A stretch of DNA of 64,000 nucleotides, taken from positions 1 through 64,000 of the forward strand of contig NZ_CP118485.1 of the NCBI RefSeq assembly GCF_051124815.1, read 5' to 3'. The DNA is from Azospirillum sp051124815 (GTDB lineage: Bacteria; Pseudomonadota; Alphaproteobacteria; Azospirillales; Azospirillaceae). Position numbers and translations under genes: made by a program. Numbering within the stretch: position 1 is the first letter of the stretch; the number at the start of each line of letters is the position of its first letter. Below, piece after piece: positions 44,201 through 53,136 of this stretch. Below the pieces are notes generated by a model. It had not been told where the DNA came from. It did not search any database and saw only the letters and a list, made by a program, of their open reading frames with translations.

Positions 44201-47014
44201 TCAGCCTTCCATCCAATTGAGGGACTTCATCACGTCCGGGTCGATCAGTCCGGCCTTGCTCGTCGCGACCGTGCGCACAGCCGTCAGCGCGTGCGCCAGG
44301 TTGACGCGTTTCGGGGCACCGCCGAAATGCAGCCCGCAGACGATGTTGCCGTCCCCGGCGAGCGCCACGACGCACGATCCCGAGTTTCCCTGCAGCGTCG
44401 TCGCGTCGTGGCCGAAGGCCCAGCCGCGGTCGTCTCCGTCCAGACGTCCGGTCTGCCACTCCACTTCACCGGGGCTGATGTACTTGACGCCATAGTCGTC
44501 GCCGTACAGGTCCCACAGCCGGTCCCACATCTCCATCGACTGTTCGCCGGTGTCGGGGTCGATGCCCGCGGTGTAGACCGGCTTTGCCGGATAGCCGACG
44601 ACGAGCACCTTGCCCGGCGCGCCCGCGTTGTCCGGCAGCGCGGCCAGATCGACCGGCTTGGGGAGCGGCGTTCCGCCCGCGCTGGTCGTGCCGACCGCCA
44701 GGATGGCCATGTCGAGCTTGCGCACGTCGGCCATGGCGCCGACCCGGTCGGGGCCCGCGGTGAGCACCTTGTCCACCGCGAAGGATTGCTCCGAGCCCGT
44801 CCCGGCGGGGGTAAAATTGATCGTCACCGGCCCCTTTAGGACGAAGTCATGCCCTCCACCCGGCCGGGGCAGGGGTTCGGCGAAGGCGTCGATCACGTGG
44901 CGGTTCGTCATCACCAGCCCCGGCCCGACGACGGTTCCGGTGCCGACGTGATACGAGGTGCCGTCGAGCACCACATCGATCCGCCCCGTGGACGCGATGA
45001 TCCGCTTGATCGCGCGACGACGCGGGACCAGGTCGGGAACCCAGCTCGCCGCGCGCGGGTCGTTGATCTTGATGAAGTCGTCGTCGCCAACCCGCAGAGC
45101 CGGGCGCCCCGTCAGCTTGATCAACGCCTCCGCGGCAACGCGCTTGATACCCTTAAACGCCCTGGCCGAGCGCACGCCGGAGGCGAAGCCATCGAGAACG
45201 TCCGGCATCGCGCCGAGCACCTGCTGCCGAAGCGCCGCGATGTCGGACGCGGCAGCTGGCCCGCCGGCAGGCGAGCTGAGCGCCTTGTGCGCGGTTTCGA
45301 GAATGGCCTGCTTGCCGGCGCCCTGCAGGACGCTGCGCGCCTGGTCCTCCGTGATCGCGCCGGCGCTCTCCGCGCTGCCGGGCCGCCGGGCTGCAATCAC
45401 CCGAAGCGCCGAGATCGGTGCGATGTCCGGCGGGACCGGCGTTGTCAGGATCATCGGCGCCGCGATGGCCCCGGGGGAGCGGCCTGCCCGGCGCAGCGCC
45501 TCGGAGAGGGCGCGCGACGGGCGGGGGGCCAGCGCCGACTCGAGGGCTGGGGCTCGGGTCGGATCCGTGCGTAGCGCCTTATCGAACGCCAGATGGCCCG
45601 CCTCGGCCGCGAAGCGCGGCCCCGGGACACCGGCCTCCAGCGTGTCCCAAGCGGGGTGCGCCGATACCGACGGGGCGGTGGGCAGGTCGATCGCTGGCAA
45701 GGGCAGGCGCAGCAGGCTTGCGGCGTCCACCACGCCGGCCCCCATGGCGGCCGAGTCCCAGCCGTCCGGGTGGGACGCGGTCTGGCGGAGCGCGGCACGG
45801 AAAAGCGCCTGCACGGTGACCTTGCGGGCCGCTGCCTCGCTCCGTACGGCGTCCACCGTGTGCCGGGCCAGCCACAGGGCGGCGCACCCCGCCGTGAGCG
45901 CCGTGGCGAAGGAGGTGCCCTGTCCCGGTTCAACCAGGGCGGGATCGCTTGGCTGGGGGCTGCTGCGCCGCGCGACGGGCACGTTTTCCGCCGGGGCGGC
46001 GATGTCCACCTTGCCGCCCCGCGACGTGCCCTTCCACGGCTTGTGGTCAACGTCCACCCCCGCCACGGCGATGACGTTCTCGTCCCAGGCGGGGTAAACC
46101 ACTAGGCGCACGCAGTTGCCCGCGGCCGCCAGCACGATCATGCCGGCCTCCACTGCGCGCTGGATGGCGCGTTTGAGGTCGCGGAACTCGATGGCCCCCC
46201 CGAGGCTCAGACTGATGACGTGGCAGTCCTCCCGTCGGGCATGGTCGATGGCCGCCGCGACGGCGGCCCCGCTGCCGATCACCACGTTGTCGATGCAGCG
46301 GATGGGCACCACGCTCGCCGCGGGGGCGCACCCGACGATGACCCCGGCCGACCGGCTGGCGACGCACCCCGATGTGGCGGTGCCGTGCCCGGGCGACGAC
46401 ATGTGTGGGCTCAAGGGGTCGTGCGGCGGTCCTTCGCCCGCGATCACGTCGATTCCGCGGTCGAGGTCAACCGCCCCAGCCAACTCGGGGTGGTTGGTCA
46501 CACCGGTGTCGGGCTGGCCGATGCGAATGCCGTCCCCACGGGTCCCAAATTCCTCCCACGCTGCGTCCGCACGGACGGCCTTCACCGCCCAGTGGAGATC
46601 AGCGGGGGCTGGGGCGGTGGAGGTGCACAGCTTCGCGACGGCCGTTCGCACGGACTCCGGCGCGGGAAGGTCGCCCTCCACGGCGTCGTGCCAAACGGGA
46701 TCCACGTCCGGCGTGCACGACGCCAGATCGAGGGCTTCGGCCAACTGGTGTGCCTGTTCGAACAGGTATTCGGACGACTGCGCCCGGCCCACGCCCTTGA
46801 AGTCGAGAATGAAGATGTGCGGGTCGTCCCCGGGCGGCAAGCGATAGAAGGCAAAGCCGGACCCGTTCAGCAGCGTGGCGATCCGGGCGCGCTCGGTGTC
46901 TTCATCCGGGGGCGTCCGATACTCCAGGGAAAACCGGAGAATCCCTTGCTCAAGACGATTGTCTTGGGGGTGCTGTCCAGCCGCGGCGGCTGCCTCCAAC
47001 AGATCCAGCCTCAT
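44201..47014 (-). CDS. Subtilisin (S8) and trypsin-like double protease
   Basis: A 937-residue fusion of two serine proteases. An N-terminal pro-domain-like region (about 1-140) precedes an S8 domain (about 150-430) with Asp in IGQPDTGVTNHPEL near 168, His in SPGHGTATSG near 207 and Ser in GQGTSFATALTAG near 366. A linker of about 230 residues follows. The trypsin-like domain (about 670-915) has His in VMTNRHVIDAF near 703, Asp in KLDMAILAV near 768 and Ser in QGNSGSCVVAL near 877. Both triads are intact. No signal peptide is visible, so it probably acts in the cytoplasm or is exported by another route. The start has a GGGGGAG ribosome binding site. It leads the minus-strand operon and is divergent from the plus-strand pair. 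Confidence 0.88.
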   Translation of the reverse strand: MRLDLLEAAAAAGQHPQDNRLEQGILRFSLEYRTPPDEDTERARIATLLNGSGFAFYRLPPGDDPHIFILDFKGVGRAQSSEYLFEQAHQLAEALDLASCTPDVDPVWHDAVEGDLPAPESVRTAVAKLCTSTAPAPADLHWAVKAVRADAAWEEFGTRGDGIRIGQPDTGVTNHPELAGAVDLDRGIDVIAGEGPPHDPLSPHMSSPGHGTATSGCVASRSAGVIVGCAPAASVVPIRCIDNVVIGSGAAVAAAIDHARREDCHVISLSLGGAIEFRDLKRAIQRAVEAGMIVLAAAGNCVRLVVYPAWDENVIAVAGVDVDHKPWKGTSRGGKVDIAAPAENVPVARRSSPQPSDPALVEPGQGTSFATALTAGCAALWLARHTVDAVRSEAAARKVTVQALFRAALRQTASHPDGWDSAAMGAGVVDAASLLRLPLPAIDLPTAPSVSAHPAWDTLEAGVPGPRFAAEAGHLAFDKALRTDPTRAPALESALAPRPSRALSEALRRAGRSPGAIAAPMILTTPVPPDIAPISALRVIAARRPGSAESAGAITEDQARSVLQGAGKQAILETAHKALSSPAGGPAAASDIAALRQQVLGAMPDVLDGFASGVRSARAFKGIKRVAAEALIKLTGRPALRVGDDDFIKINDPRAASWVPDLVPRRRAIKRIIASTGRIDVVLDGTSYHVGTGTVVGPGLVMTNRHVIDAFAEPLPRPGGGHDFVLKGPVTINFTPAGTGSEQSFAVDKVLTAGPDRVGAMADVRKLDMAILAVGTTSAGGTPLPKPVDLAALPDNAGAPGKVLVVGYPAKPVYTAGIDPDTGEQSMEMWDRLWDLYGDDYGVKYISPGEVEWQTGRLDGDDRGWAFGHDATTLQGNSGSCVVALAGDGNIVCGLHFGGAPKRVNLAHALTAVRTVATSKAGLIDPDVMKSLNWMEG

Positions 47015-47152
47015 CTTACTCCCCCTTTGTCCGTCTCCATCCGGGTCGCGAGGCGCGCCGGCTTGCCGTGCGACAGAATAAAATCAGTATAAGCCTCCTG
47101 CAACTATCGATCTTTCATTGTGGCGTGCGTCATCAAACTCTTGTTTGGAGGC

Positions 47153-47168
47153 GCATACCCGGGTATGC
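47153..47168. promoter_or_regulatory. Perfect 16-bp palindrome in divergent promoter region
   Basis: The sequence gcatacccgggtatgc is an exact palindrome in the AT-richer gap between the divergent protease operons (47015-47255). It is well placed to act as one operator for both units. It also contains a generic CCCGGG core, so chance cannot be excluded. Confidence 0.5.
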
Positions 47169-47255
47169 ACAAGTAATACTTGCCGAACAGTACCAAACGC
47201 GCGTAATAATCAAAGAATGCGCCGTAAAGCTCGCACGATGAGCGGAGATGTGGCG

Positions 47256-48975
47256 ATGGTGATGGCAACTTGTGCCGGCCGGAGGTCGCGTGGCGCGCGC
47301 GCGTGCCTGCTGGCGGTTTGCTCCCTCCCGGCGCTGGGCTCCGTCTCGGGTACCCCGGCCCACGCCTTGGTCGTCGTCGCCAACCTGCCGGCGGCGTCCG
47401 GGTCAGCAACTACCCGCGTGGACGAGGGCCGCGTTACGCTGCGGTTGCGCAACCCGTCGTCCAGCACGGCGGTCCGGCTCAAGGCGGATACGAGTTTTCA
47501 CCACGCCGCGTCGGCCCGGACCAGCCCGGCCGTCTGGAGTCAGGATGGCCGGGCCGCCACAGCGGATCCCGCCGCACTCTTCCTGCTTGGCCCCGGGGAG
47601 GTCGCCACATGGGAGGCGCGCGGCATGGTCCCTGAGAAAGGCGAATGGACAACGGGCATCGAAGTTCTCGCGGACGAGGGTACGCGCGCCGAGCGGTTCG
47701 TTCTGATGGTGCGGCGGGAATTCGCCGACGTGCCGAGTGACTTCCTGCTGGAGCCGAAGCCGGTCGTGCTTCCGGCATCGCTCGGTCCGTTCGGGGCGGA
47801 CCCGCACTTGATCACCCTCATGGGCCAGAACGCCACGAGCGATCCGCTGTGGGTGAGCGGTGCCCGCGTCTTGCGCGTGAACGCTGTGCATGGGAACGAC
47901 ATGTTGAGCGCCGGTGCGACCGCTTTGCCGTCGGTGACGAGCCGCGGCTGCTCGGGCATGGTCCCGGCCGCCTCCGGCTGCACCAATACGCTGGAGTTCC
48001 CCGCCTCGTACGGTGCCGGGACCTACAAGGTCGATGTTGCCGTCACGGGGCCGGGAGGCGGACAGTTCCTGCGCACCATGGACGTGAGTGTCCGCGCGCC
48101 GGACTGGCTTGCCGGTCTGGTTGTCGCGGTGGGGGCGTGCCTGGGCGCGGTGGTGGACCATTGGCGGTCGCGGGGGCGGCGGATCATCGACGCGCTGATC
48201 GCGATTGCCGAGCGCGGCGAGCGCGCCCACGCTCTTGGCCGGGTGGTCACGCTGCCGTCCTTGAAGGGGGCGGTCGCGGAGCTCATTCGCCAGTTGCGGG
48301 ACCTCGACCGCAGGACCCGGCTGGACACGGCGGGGGCCATAGACCTTGCCGCCCACGATTTGCGCTTGCTGGCCCTTGGTGCGGCCGCCGCCGCCGGCGT
48401 CCCCGCCGGCAGCCCGGCCGCGCCCGTGATCGCGCACCGGCGCGCCGGGCTTCTCGCCCAGGTGCAAGCGCTGGCGCTGGGTGAGCCGCTCCCCGACACC
48501 GCGGCGTCGCAGGCGCTGGCCGCGGCGGCGGCGCTCCGGGACGCGGTGCGCCAAGTCGAGCCTCTCGTCGAAGCGGCCCGGACAGCGGACCAGAGGCTGG
48601 CGGAGGTTTCCCCGGCGTTGCGGAGCCTGTTCCCCGGCGCCGACCTGGCCGACGGCTGGGAGGATCTGGCGGGGATCCGGCAGCTGGTCGCCAGCGGTGC
48701 CGCCTCTGGTGGACGCCGGCATCAAGCTGACGCTCGACCTGTCCGGTCTGCTCCAGGGGCCGGGCGCGGGCGCGCCGCTGAGCGACCTTGTGCACTTCCA
48801 GCACAAGCTCGACGGGATGACCAATCTTTTGGTGCTCGTGGTGATCGCCGGCGCCGGGGTGCTGGTGCTGTGGGCCGGCCGATCGAATTGGCGGAGCACG
48901 GTAGACATGGTGCAGGCGCTGCTCGCCGGTGTCGGAACCAGGGTCACCGTCGGCCTCGTGTCCCAGCGGGCGTGA
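47256..48975 (+). CDS. Exported membrane protein of the protease locus, apparent frameshift
   Basis: The reading frame from the ATG at 47256 (GGAG nine bases before) gives a signal peptide ending TPAHA, a strand-rich extracytoplasmic domain with two Cys (SRGCSGMVPAASGCTN), a membrane helix WLAGLVVAVGACLGAVV near 287-303, and a helical domain. Near 48700 protein-like sequence moves to the +1 frame: LVDAGIKLTLDL continues there with a second helix NLLVLVVIAGAGVLVLW and stops at 48975, 22 bases before the next gene. The original frame runs Arg-rich into the next gene until 49199. The best explanation is a one-base indel, either a sequencing error, a true lesion, or less likely programmed shifting. 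ATGs at 47217 and 47238 are alternative starts. No family is recognised. Confidence 0.65.
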
Positions 48976-48997
48976 CACCGAACACGGCGGAGGAGTC

Positions 48998-51793
48998 ATG
49001 GCAGAGCGCAACCAGAAACGCGTCCGGGACTTTCTTGTGCAGATCGCCGGCGGGCGCGACCAGCTTGGCGACCTGCCGCGGCAGGTCGCGGCGACGACCG
49101 AAGCGATCTTTGGAACCGGCCACCGGACGGCGGGACGGCTGGCGACCGAGGCAACAGCCCCACCGCCGCCGGTCGTCCCGCCCGCCGGCGCCAAGGTGAT
49201 CCCCGACGGGAGGCTGGCCGCGGCGGCCCTCAGCGCGGCGGAAAAGCTGCGCGGTGGAAACAAGCCCCTGACGCCGATCGAGCAGTTCGCGACGGAAGCC
49301 ATCATCATTCCGGACCGGCGCCCGGCCTTCGACATCGTCGATGGGGATTTCGCGGCGGACCATTGGCTCTGGGGCAAGTTGACACGCGATCTGGCTATTC
49401 ACCGCCGCCTGATCAGCGCCTTTCCATGCATCGGGCGGATCGAGTTGCCCGGCCAATCGCGCATTCCCTATGGCGGGACGGGCTTCGTCGTCGGGCCGGG
49501 GCTGTTGATGACCAACCGCCATGTCGCGGACATCTTCGCCCAAGGCGTCGGGGTGCAGAACCTTCGCTTCCGCACCGGCATGCAGGCGGGCGTGGATTTC
49601 CGGCAGGAGCGGGGGCGTCCTCGCGGCCTGACGCTGGCGGTGCGGTCGGTCCGCATGATCCACCCATGGTGGGACATGGCGCTGCTCGAGGTGGAGGGGC
49701 TTGCCGCCGCCGCCGGCTCGCTCCGCCTGTCGGTCGAGGACGCCCGTGGCATGGAGGCGCGCGAGGTGGCCGTTGTGGGCTATCCGGCTTACGACCCGCT
49801 GCGCAACGATCCCGCCGTACAGGACAAGCTCTTCGATCGCACCTACGGCGTGAAGCGCCTTCAGCCCGGGCAGATCGCCGCGCGCCGGCAGACTGAGAGC
49901 TTCGCCAAGATCGTCGACGCGGCGGCCCACGATTGCTCAACCCTCGGTGGAAACTCGGGTTCCGCGGTGATTGACCTGGCCACCGGTGAGGTCGTCGCCC
50001 TGCATTTCGGCGGCCGGTATTTGGACATCAACGTTGCGGTTCCCACCGCGGAATTGGTCAGGGACGCTCGCGTCCGCGACGCCGGGGTGGCGTTCGCCGG
50101 CAGCGCGCCCCGTGGCCCCGCGCCGGAGTGGCTGAATGCCTGGAACGAGACAGAGGTCAGCATGAACGACGATCGACGGCCGCCGGCGCTGCCTGCCACC
50201 GACCACGGCATCGTGCCCTGCTCCGCGGGCCGGGCCACCTTCGAGGTCCCGCTGCGCATCACCGTGGAGATCGGAGACGGTGCCCGGGTCGTGGCGCCGG
50301 CCGTGTCCGCGCCGACCGCGCGCGAGGCCGGTGGCGCCGACGCGCAGGAAGCCCTGCGCGAGCCGGAGCGGGACACCAACTACGCGGGGCGCCGCGGGTA
50401 TGACCCGTTTTTCCTGAACGGGCGGGAGGTGCCGTTGCCGAAAGCCCGCGATCCGCGGCTGCTGGCGACCCTGAGGGACGGCGGCACCGAGCTGACCTAC
50501 CAGAACTTCTCCATCCTCATGCACGCCGAACGGCGGCTGGCCCTGATCACCGCCGCCAACGTTACGCGGGAGCCGCACCTGCGCACCCCGGAACCCGGGC
50601 GCCCCACCACGCGCAAAGGGCTGAGCGGCCTTGGCAAGAACGACCAGGAGAAGTGGTTCCTCGACCCCAGGCTGGATGCCGCCTACCAGTTGGTGGACGC
50701 GTTCTACACCCGCGACGGCGGCGCCTTCGACAAGGGCCACATCGTGCGGCGCGAGGACGTGGCCTGGGGCGAGACTTACGCCACACTGAAGCGGGCCAAC
50801 GGCGACACCTACCACATCACCAATTGCTCGCCGCAAGTGGCCCAGTTCAACCGCTCCACCCTCGGCGAGGACAATTGGGGCGACCTGGAGGATCTGGTCC
50901 TGGCCGAGGCGGCCAGTGAGCGGTTCTGCCTGTTCGCTGGTCCGATCCTCGCGCCGGAGGACCGGCCATTTGAGGGCCAGGGCGAGGGCAGGCAGGCGCT
51001 GCGGGTGCAGATTCCGTCGCGGTATTGGAAGGTGGTGGTGGCGAGGACCGCCGACGGGCTGGCGGCGTACGGCTTCGTGCTGGAACAGGATCTGAGCGAC
51101 GTGCCTCTCGAGTTTACGGCACCCGAGAATTTCCGGCGCCTGATGGCACCCTTGACGGCGATCGAGGACGCGGCCGGCGTTGACTTCGGCAGCCTCGTGC
51201 GAGCCGCGGACCGCTTTGCCACCGACCAGGCCGAGGCGTTGGCTTTCAGAGGCGGGGTGCGTCGCACGGAGTCGCTCGCGCCCGCGGCCGTGGACCAGGC
51301 GCCGCAGTCGGGCGACGATATCGAGGCGGAACCGGGTGTCAACCGCACCGTCCGGCTGGCCGAGGCGCCGGCGTCCTGGCGCGTCGCCAAGAGTCTCTTG
51401 GTCCTGCGCGAGCAGGTGAACGCGCAGGCGCCGGACCGCAACAAGGGCAGCGACGGCACCATCGGCGACGCCGCCCACGCCAGCCGCAACTCCGATCACA
51501 ATCCGTGGGTGACCGACGGCGCGGCGGGGGTGGTTACGGCCATGGACATCACCCATGACCCTCGCGGCGGCTGTGACGCCGGGGCGCTGGCGGCGGCGAT
51601 CGTCGCCAGCAAGGACGACCGCGTGAAGTACGTCATCTGGGACCGTCGGATCGCAAACCACGCCACGATCGACGGCCAGCCGGCCTGGGCTTGGCGTCCC
51701 TATACGGGGGCGAACCCGCACAACAAGCACGTCCACATTTCCGTTCTCTCGGAAAAAGTCCAGTACGACAACGAGAAGGAGTGGCAACTCTAA
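48998..51793 (+). CDS. Trypsin / NUC1 nuclease / M15-like peptidase triple fusion
   Basis: A 931-residue protein with three enzymatic modules. (1) A trypsin-like domain (about 95-370) with His in LLMTNRHVADIF near 174, Asp in WWDMALLEV near 226 and Ser in LGGNSGSAVID near 319. (2) A DNA/RNA non-specific endonuclease (about 455-735) with the beta-beta-alpha-metal motif DKGHIVRRED near 577-586 and the metal-site segment YHITNCSPQVAQFN near 605-618. (3) A C-terminal domain (about 795-925) with SRNSDHNPWVTDG, TAMDITHDPRGG and NKHVHISV, matching phage-type M15 peptidoglycan peptidase zinc motifs. A strong GGAGGAG precedes the ATG. There is no signal peptide. The protease may release the nuclease or peptidase parts; that is inference. 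Confidence 0.87.
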   Translation: MAERNQKRVRDFLVQIAGGRDQLGDLPRQVAATTEAIFGTGHRTAGRLATEATAPPPPVVPPAGAKVIPDGRLAAAALSAAEKLRGGNKPLTPIEQFATEAIIIPDRRPAFDIVDGDFAADHWLWGKLTRDLAIHRRLISAFPCIGRIELPGQSRIPYGGTGFVVGPGLLMTNRHVADIFAQGVGVQNLRFRTGMQAGVDFRQERGRPRGLTLAVRSVRMIHPWWDMALLEVEGLAAAAGSLRLSVEDARGMEAREVAVVGYPAYDPLRNDPAVQDKLFDRTYGVKRLQPGQIAARRQTESFAKIVDAAAHDCSTLGGNSGSAVIDLATGEVVALHFGGRYLDINVAVPTAELVRDARVRDAGVAFAGSAPRGPAPEWLNAWNETEVSMNDDRRPPALPATDHGIVPCSAGRATFEVPLRITVEIGDGARVVAPAVSAPTAREAGGADAQEALREPERDTNYAGRRGYDPFFLNGREVPLPKARDPRLLATLRDGGTELTYQNFSILMHAERRLALITAANVTREPHLRTPEPGRPTTRKGLSGLGKNDQEKWFLDPRLDAAYQLVDAFYTRDGGAFDKGHIVRREDVAWGETYATLKRANGDTYHITNCSPQVAQFNRSTLGEDNWGDLEDLVLAEAASERFCLFAGPILAPEDRPFEGQGEGRQALRVQIPSRYWKVVVARTADGLAAYGFVLEQDLSDVPLEFTAPENFRRLMAPLTAIEDAAGVDFGSLVRAADRFATDQAEALAFRGGVRRTESLAPAAVDQAPQSGDDIEAEPGVNRTVRLAEAPASWRVAKSLLVLREQVNAQAPDRNKGSDGTIGDAAHASRNSDHNPWVTDGAAGVVTAMDITHDPRGGCDAGALAAAIVASKDDRVKYVIWDRRIANHATIDGQPAWAWRPYTGANPHNKHVHISVLSEKVQYDNEKEWQL

Positions 51794-52748
51794 CGCCGCA
51801 CGGTTCGCGGCATCACCCGAGGGCACGTCGCTGGTGCGGCGTGCCCGCACCGGCCCGGGCCGAAAGCCGGGACCGTCCCGAGCCGCGTCGATGTCGATGA
51901 GGCGGCGGCGGAGCACGCATTGCGACACGCTAGGCGGGTCTAAAGCTGGGCGATCAAGATGTTTCCTTTCGCCTAGAGCCGGCCGGGCGCCAGGGAATGC
52001 CGTCCGCGCCGTCCCGTTTCAAGGGCAGCATGCGGTTGGTCGTTCCATCTCGCTCCGTCGGGCTTCCGGTGCGGAAATCCCGCGAAGCCACGGACGAGAC
52101 GGAGCGCATTGTTCAGCGACAGTGAACTTGACGAGCCAGCGACACGAAGCCATGCATCCGATGGTGGAACGAGCCGCCTGAAGGCAGGTCCTTGTCAAGC
52201 CCCGTGCCGCCGCAGGCGGTGGCCCGAAAGGGCCAGGCTTGATAAGGGCCTGCTGAAGGCGGACCATTCGGCCCGGATGCAACCTGCGCTGGACGACACT
52301 CAGCGCGACAACGACGGCGTCACTGTCGCTGACCGGTCAAGTTCGGTGTCGCGCTACAGCGCATCGAGCGCCTCGACGGTCAGGCGGCGTTGCGCCAAGC
52401 GGACGGAAGCCGGGCCTGCGTCCATACGGTTCTCAGCCGTTCCTCGGACTTGCCGATCGCACACGACGATCCCGACCGGTGGGCAGCCTGGGTCCTGGCG
52501 GAAGCCGAGCGCATCGCCCCGGTGAAGAACGGCTTCGTTTCGCTGATCTGCAGGCCGCAGGTCGGTCGACGTGACGGTCACCTGCCCCATCGGCCAGGGC
52601 AGCGCGACCGGTTGAGTCACGTCGGGGTCGGGATGGCAGAGTTTGTGAGCCCAAGCACCCGTAGGCTGGCCGGCCGCTTTGTGCCGACGCACACCGTGAC
52701 GCCGACTCGTCCCGGCCGAAACTGCCCCACCGGAAGGCAGGCTGACGC
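51794..52748. other. Non-coding gap of about 955 bases between convergent units
   Basis: No reading frame here has convincing composition or a ribosome binding site; the long frames that cross it look like antisense or random GC-rich frames. The plus-strand fusion gene ends on the left and the minus-strand six-gene unit ends on the right. A compact hairpin cluster lies at 52196-52241. A stretch around 52390-52540 in plus frame could be a fragment of a decayed gene, but I cannot identify it. Confidence 0.5.
52196..52241. repeat. Three-way-junction-like inverted repeat cluster
   Basis: A 46-base stretch folds completely. An outer stem caagcc/ggcttg encloses a ccgcc-gca-ggcgg hairpin and a tggccc-gaaa-gggcca hairpin with a GNRA tetraloop. 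It could be part of a small RNA, a 3' structure or a relic of a mobile element. Confidence 0.4.
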
Positions 52749-53075
52749 TCATTCCCGCTTGGTGCAGGTCCAGGTAAACGCACCGTCCGGAAAGCTTCCG
52801 CCCGTGGGCGCCTTGTCGCCGGCGCCGCTTGCTCCGACGCCGGTCTGCTTGCCAAAATTCTCCAAGCTGTGCACCACGGTGGCGGCGCCGGCGTGCAATA
52901 GTGTGCGTCCGGTGGCCCAATTCGCCACGCTGCCCTGCGTCGGATCTCCCCACACGCCCGCTCCTTCGACGCCGCGCCAGGTGTCCGACCCCGGCAAAGG
53001 GTTGAGCGAATCGACGATGGCGAGCGTTGCCACGTCGTTGCCACTTACGCACTTGAGCGTCCACGTCGTTGCCAT
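52749..53075 (-). CDS. Small hypothetical protein at end of minus-strand unit
   Basis: A 108-residue protein starting MATTWTLKCVSGNDVATLAI, with a GGAGGG ribosome binding site before the ATG. The sequence is rich in Gly, Thr and Trp, with many short strands and two Cys near the ends (residues 9 and 105), and it contains WRGVEGAGVWGDP and HAGAATVVHSLENFG. No family is recognised. It follows the CHAP-like gene by 61 bases and is probably the last gene of the operon. It could be a small secreted or immunity-type protein; this is unsupported beyond position. Confidence 0.72.
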   Translation of the reverse strand: MATTWTLKCVSGNDVATLAIVDSLNPLPGSDTWRGVEGAGVWGDPTQGSVANWATGRTLLHAGAATVVHSLENFGKQTGVGASGAGDKAPTGGSFPDGAFTWTCTKRE

Positions 53076-53136
53076 GATTCCCTCCAGAGACAATGGTTGC
53101 AGCGGTCGGAGGCGGCAGCGCCGCCGGACCGGGCGC

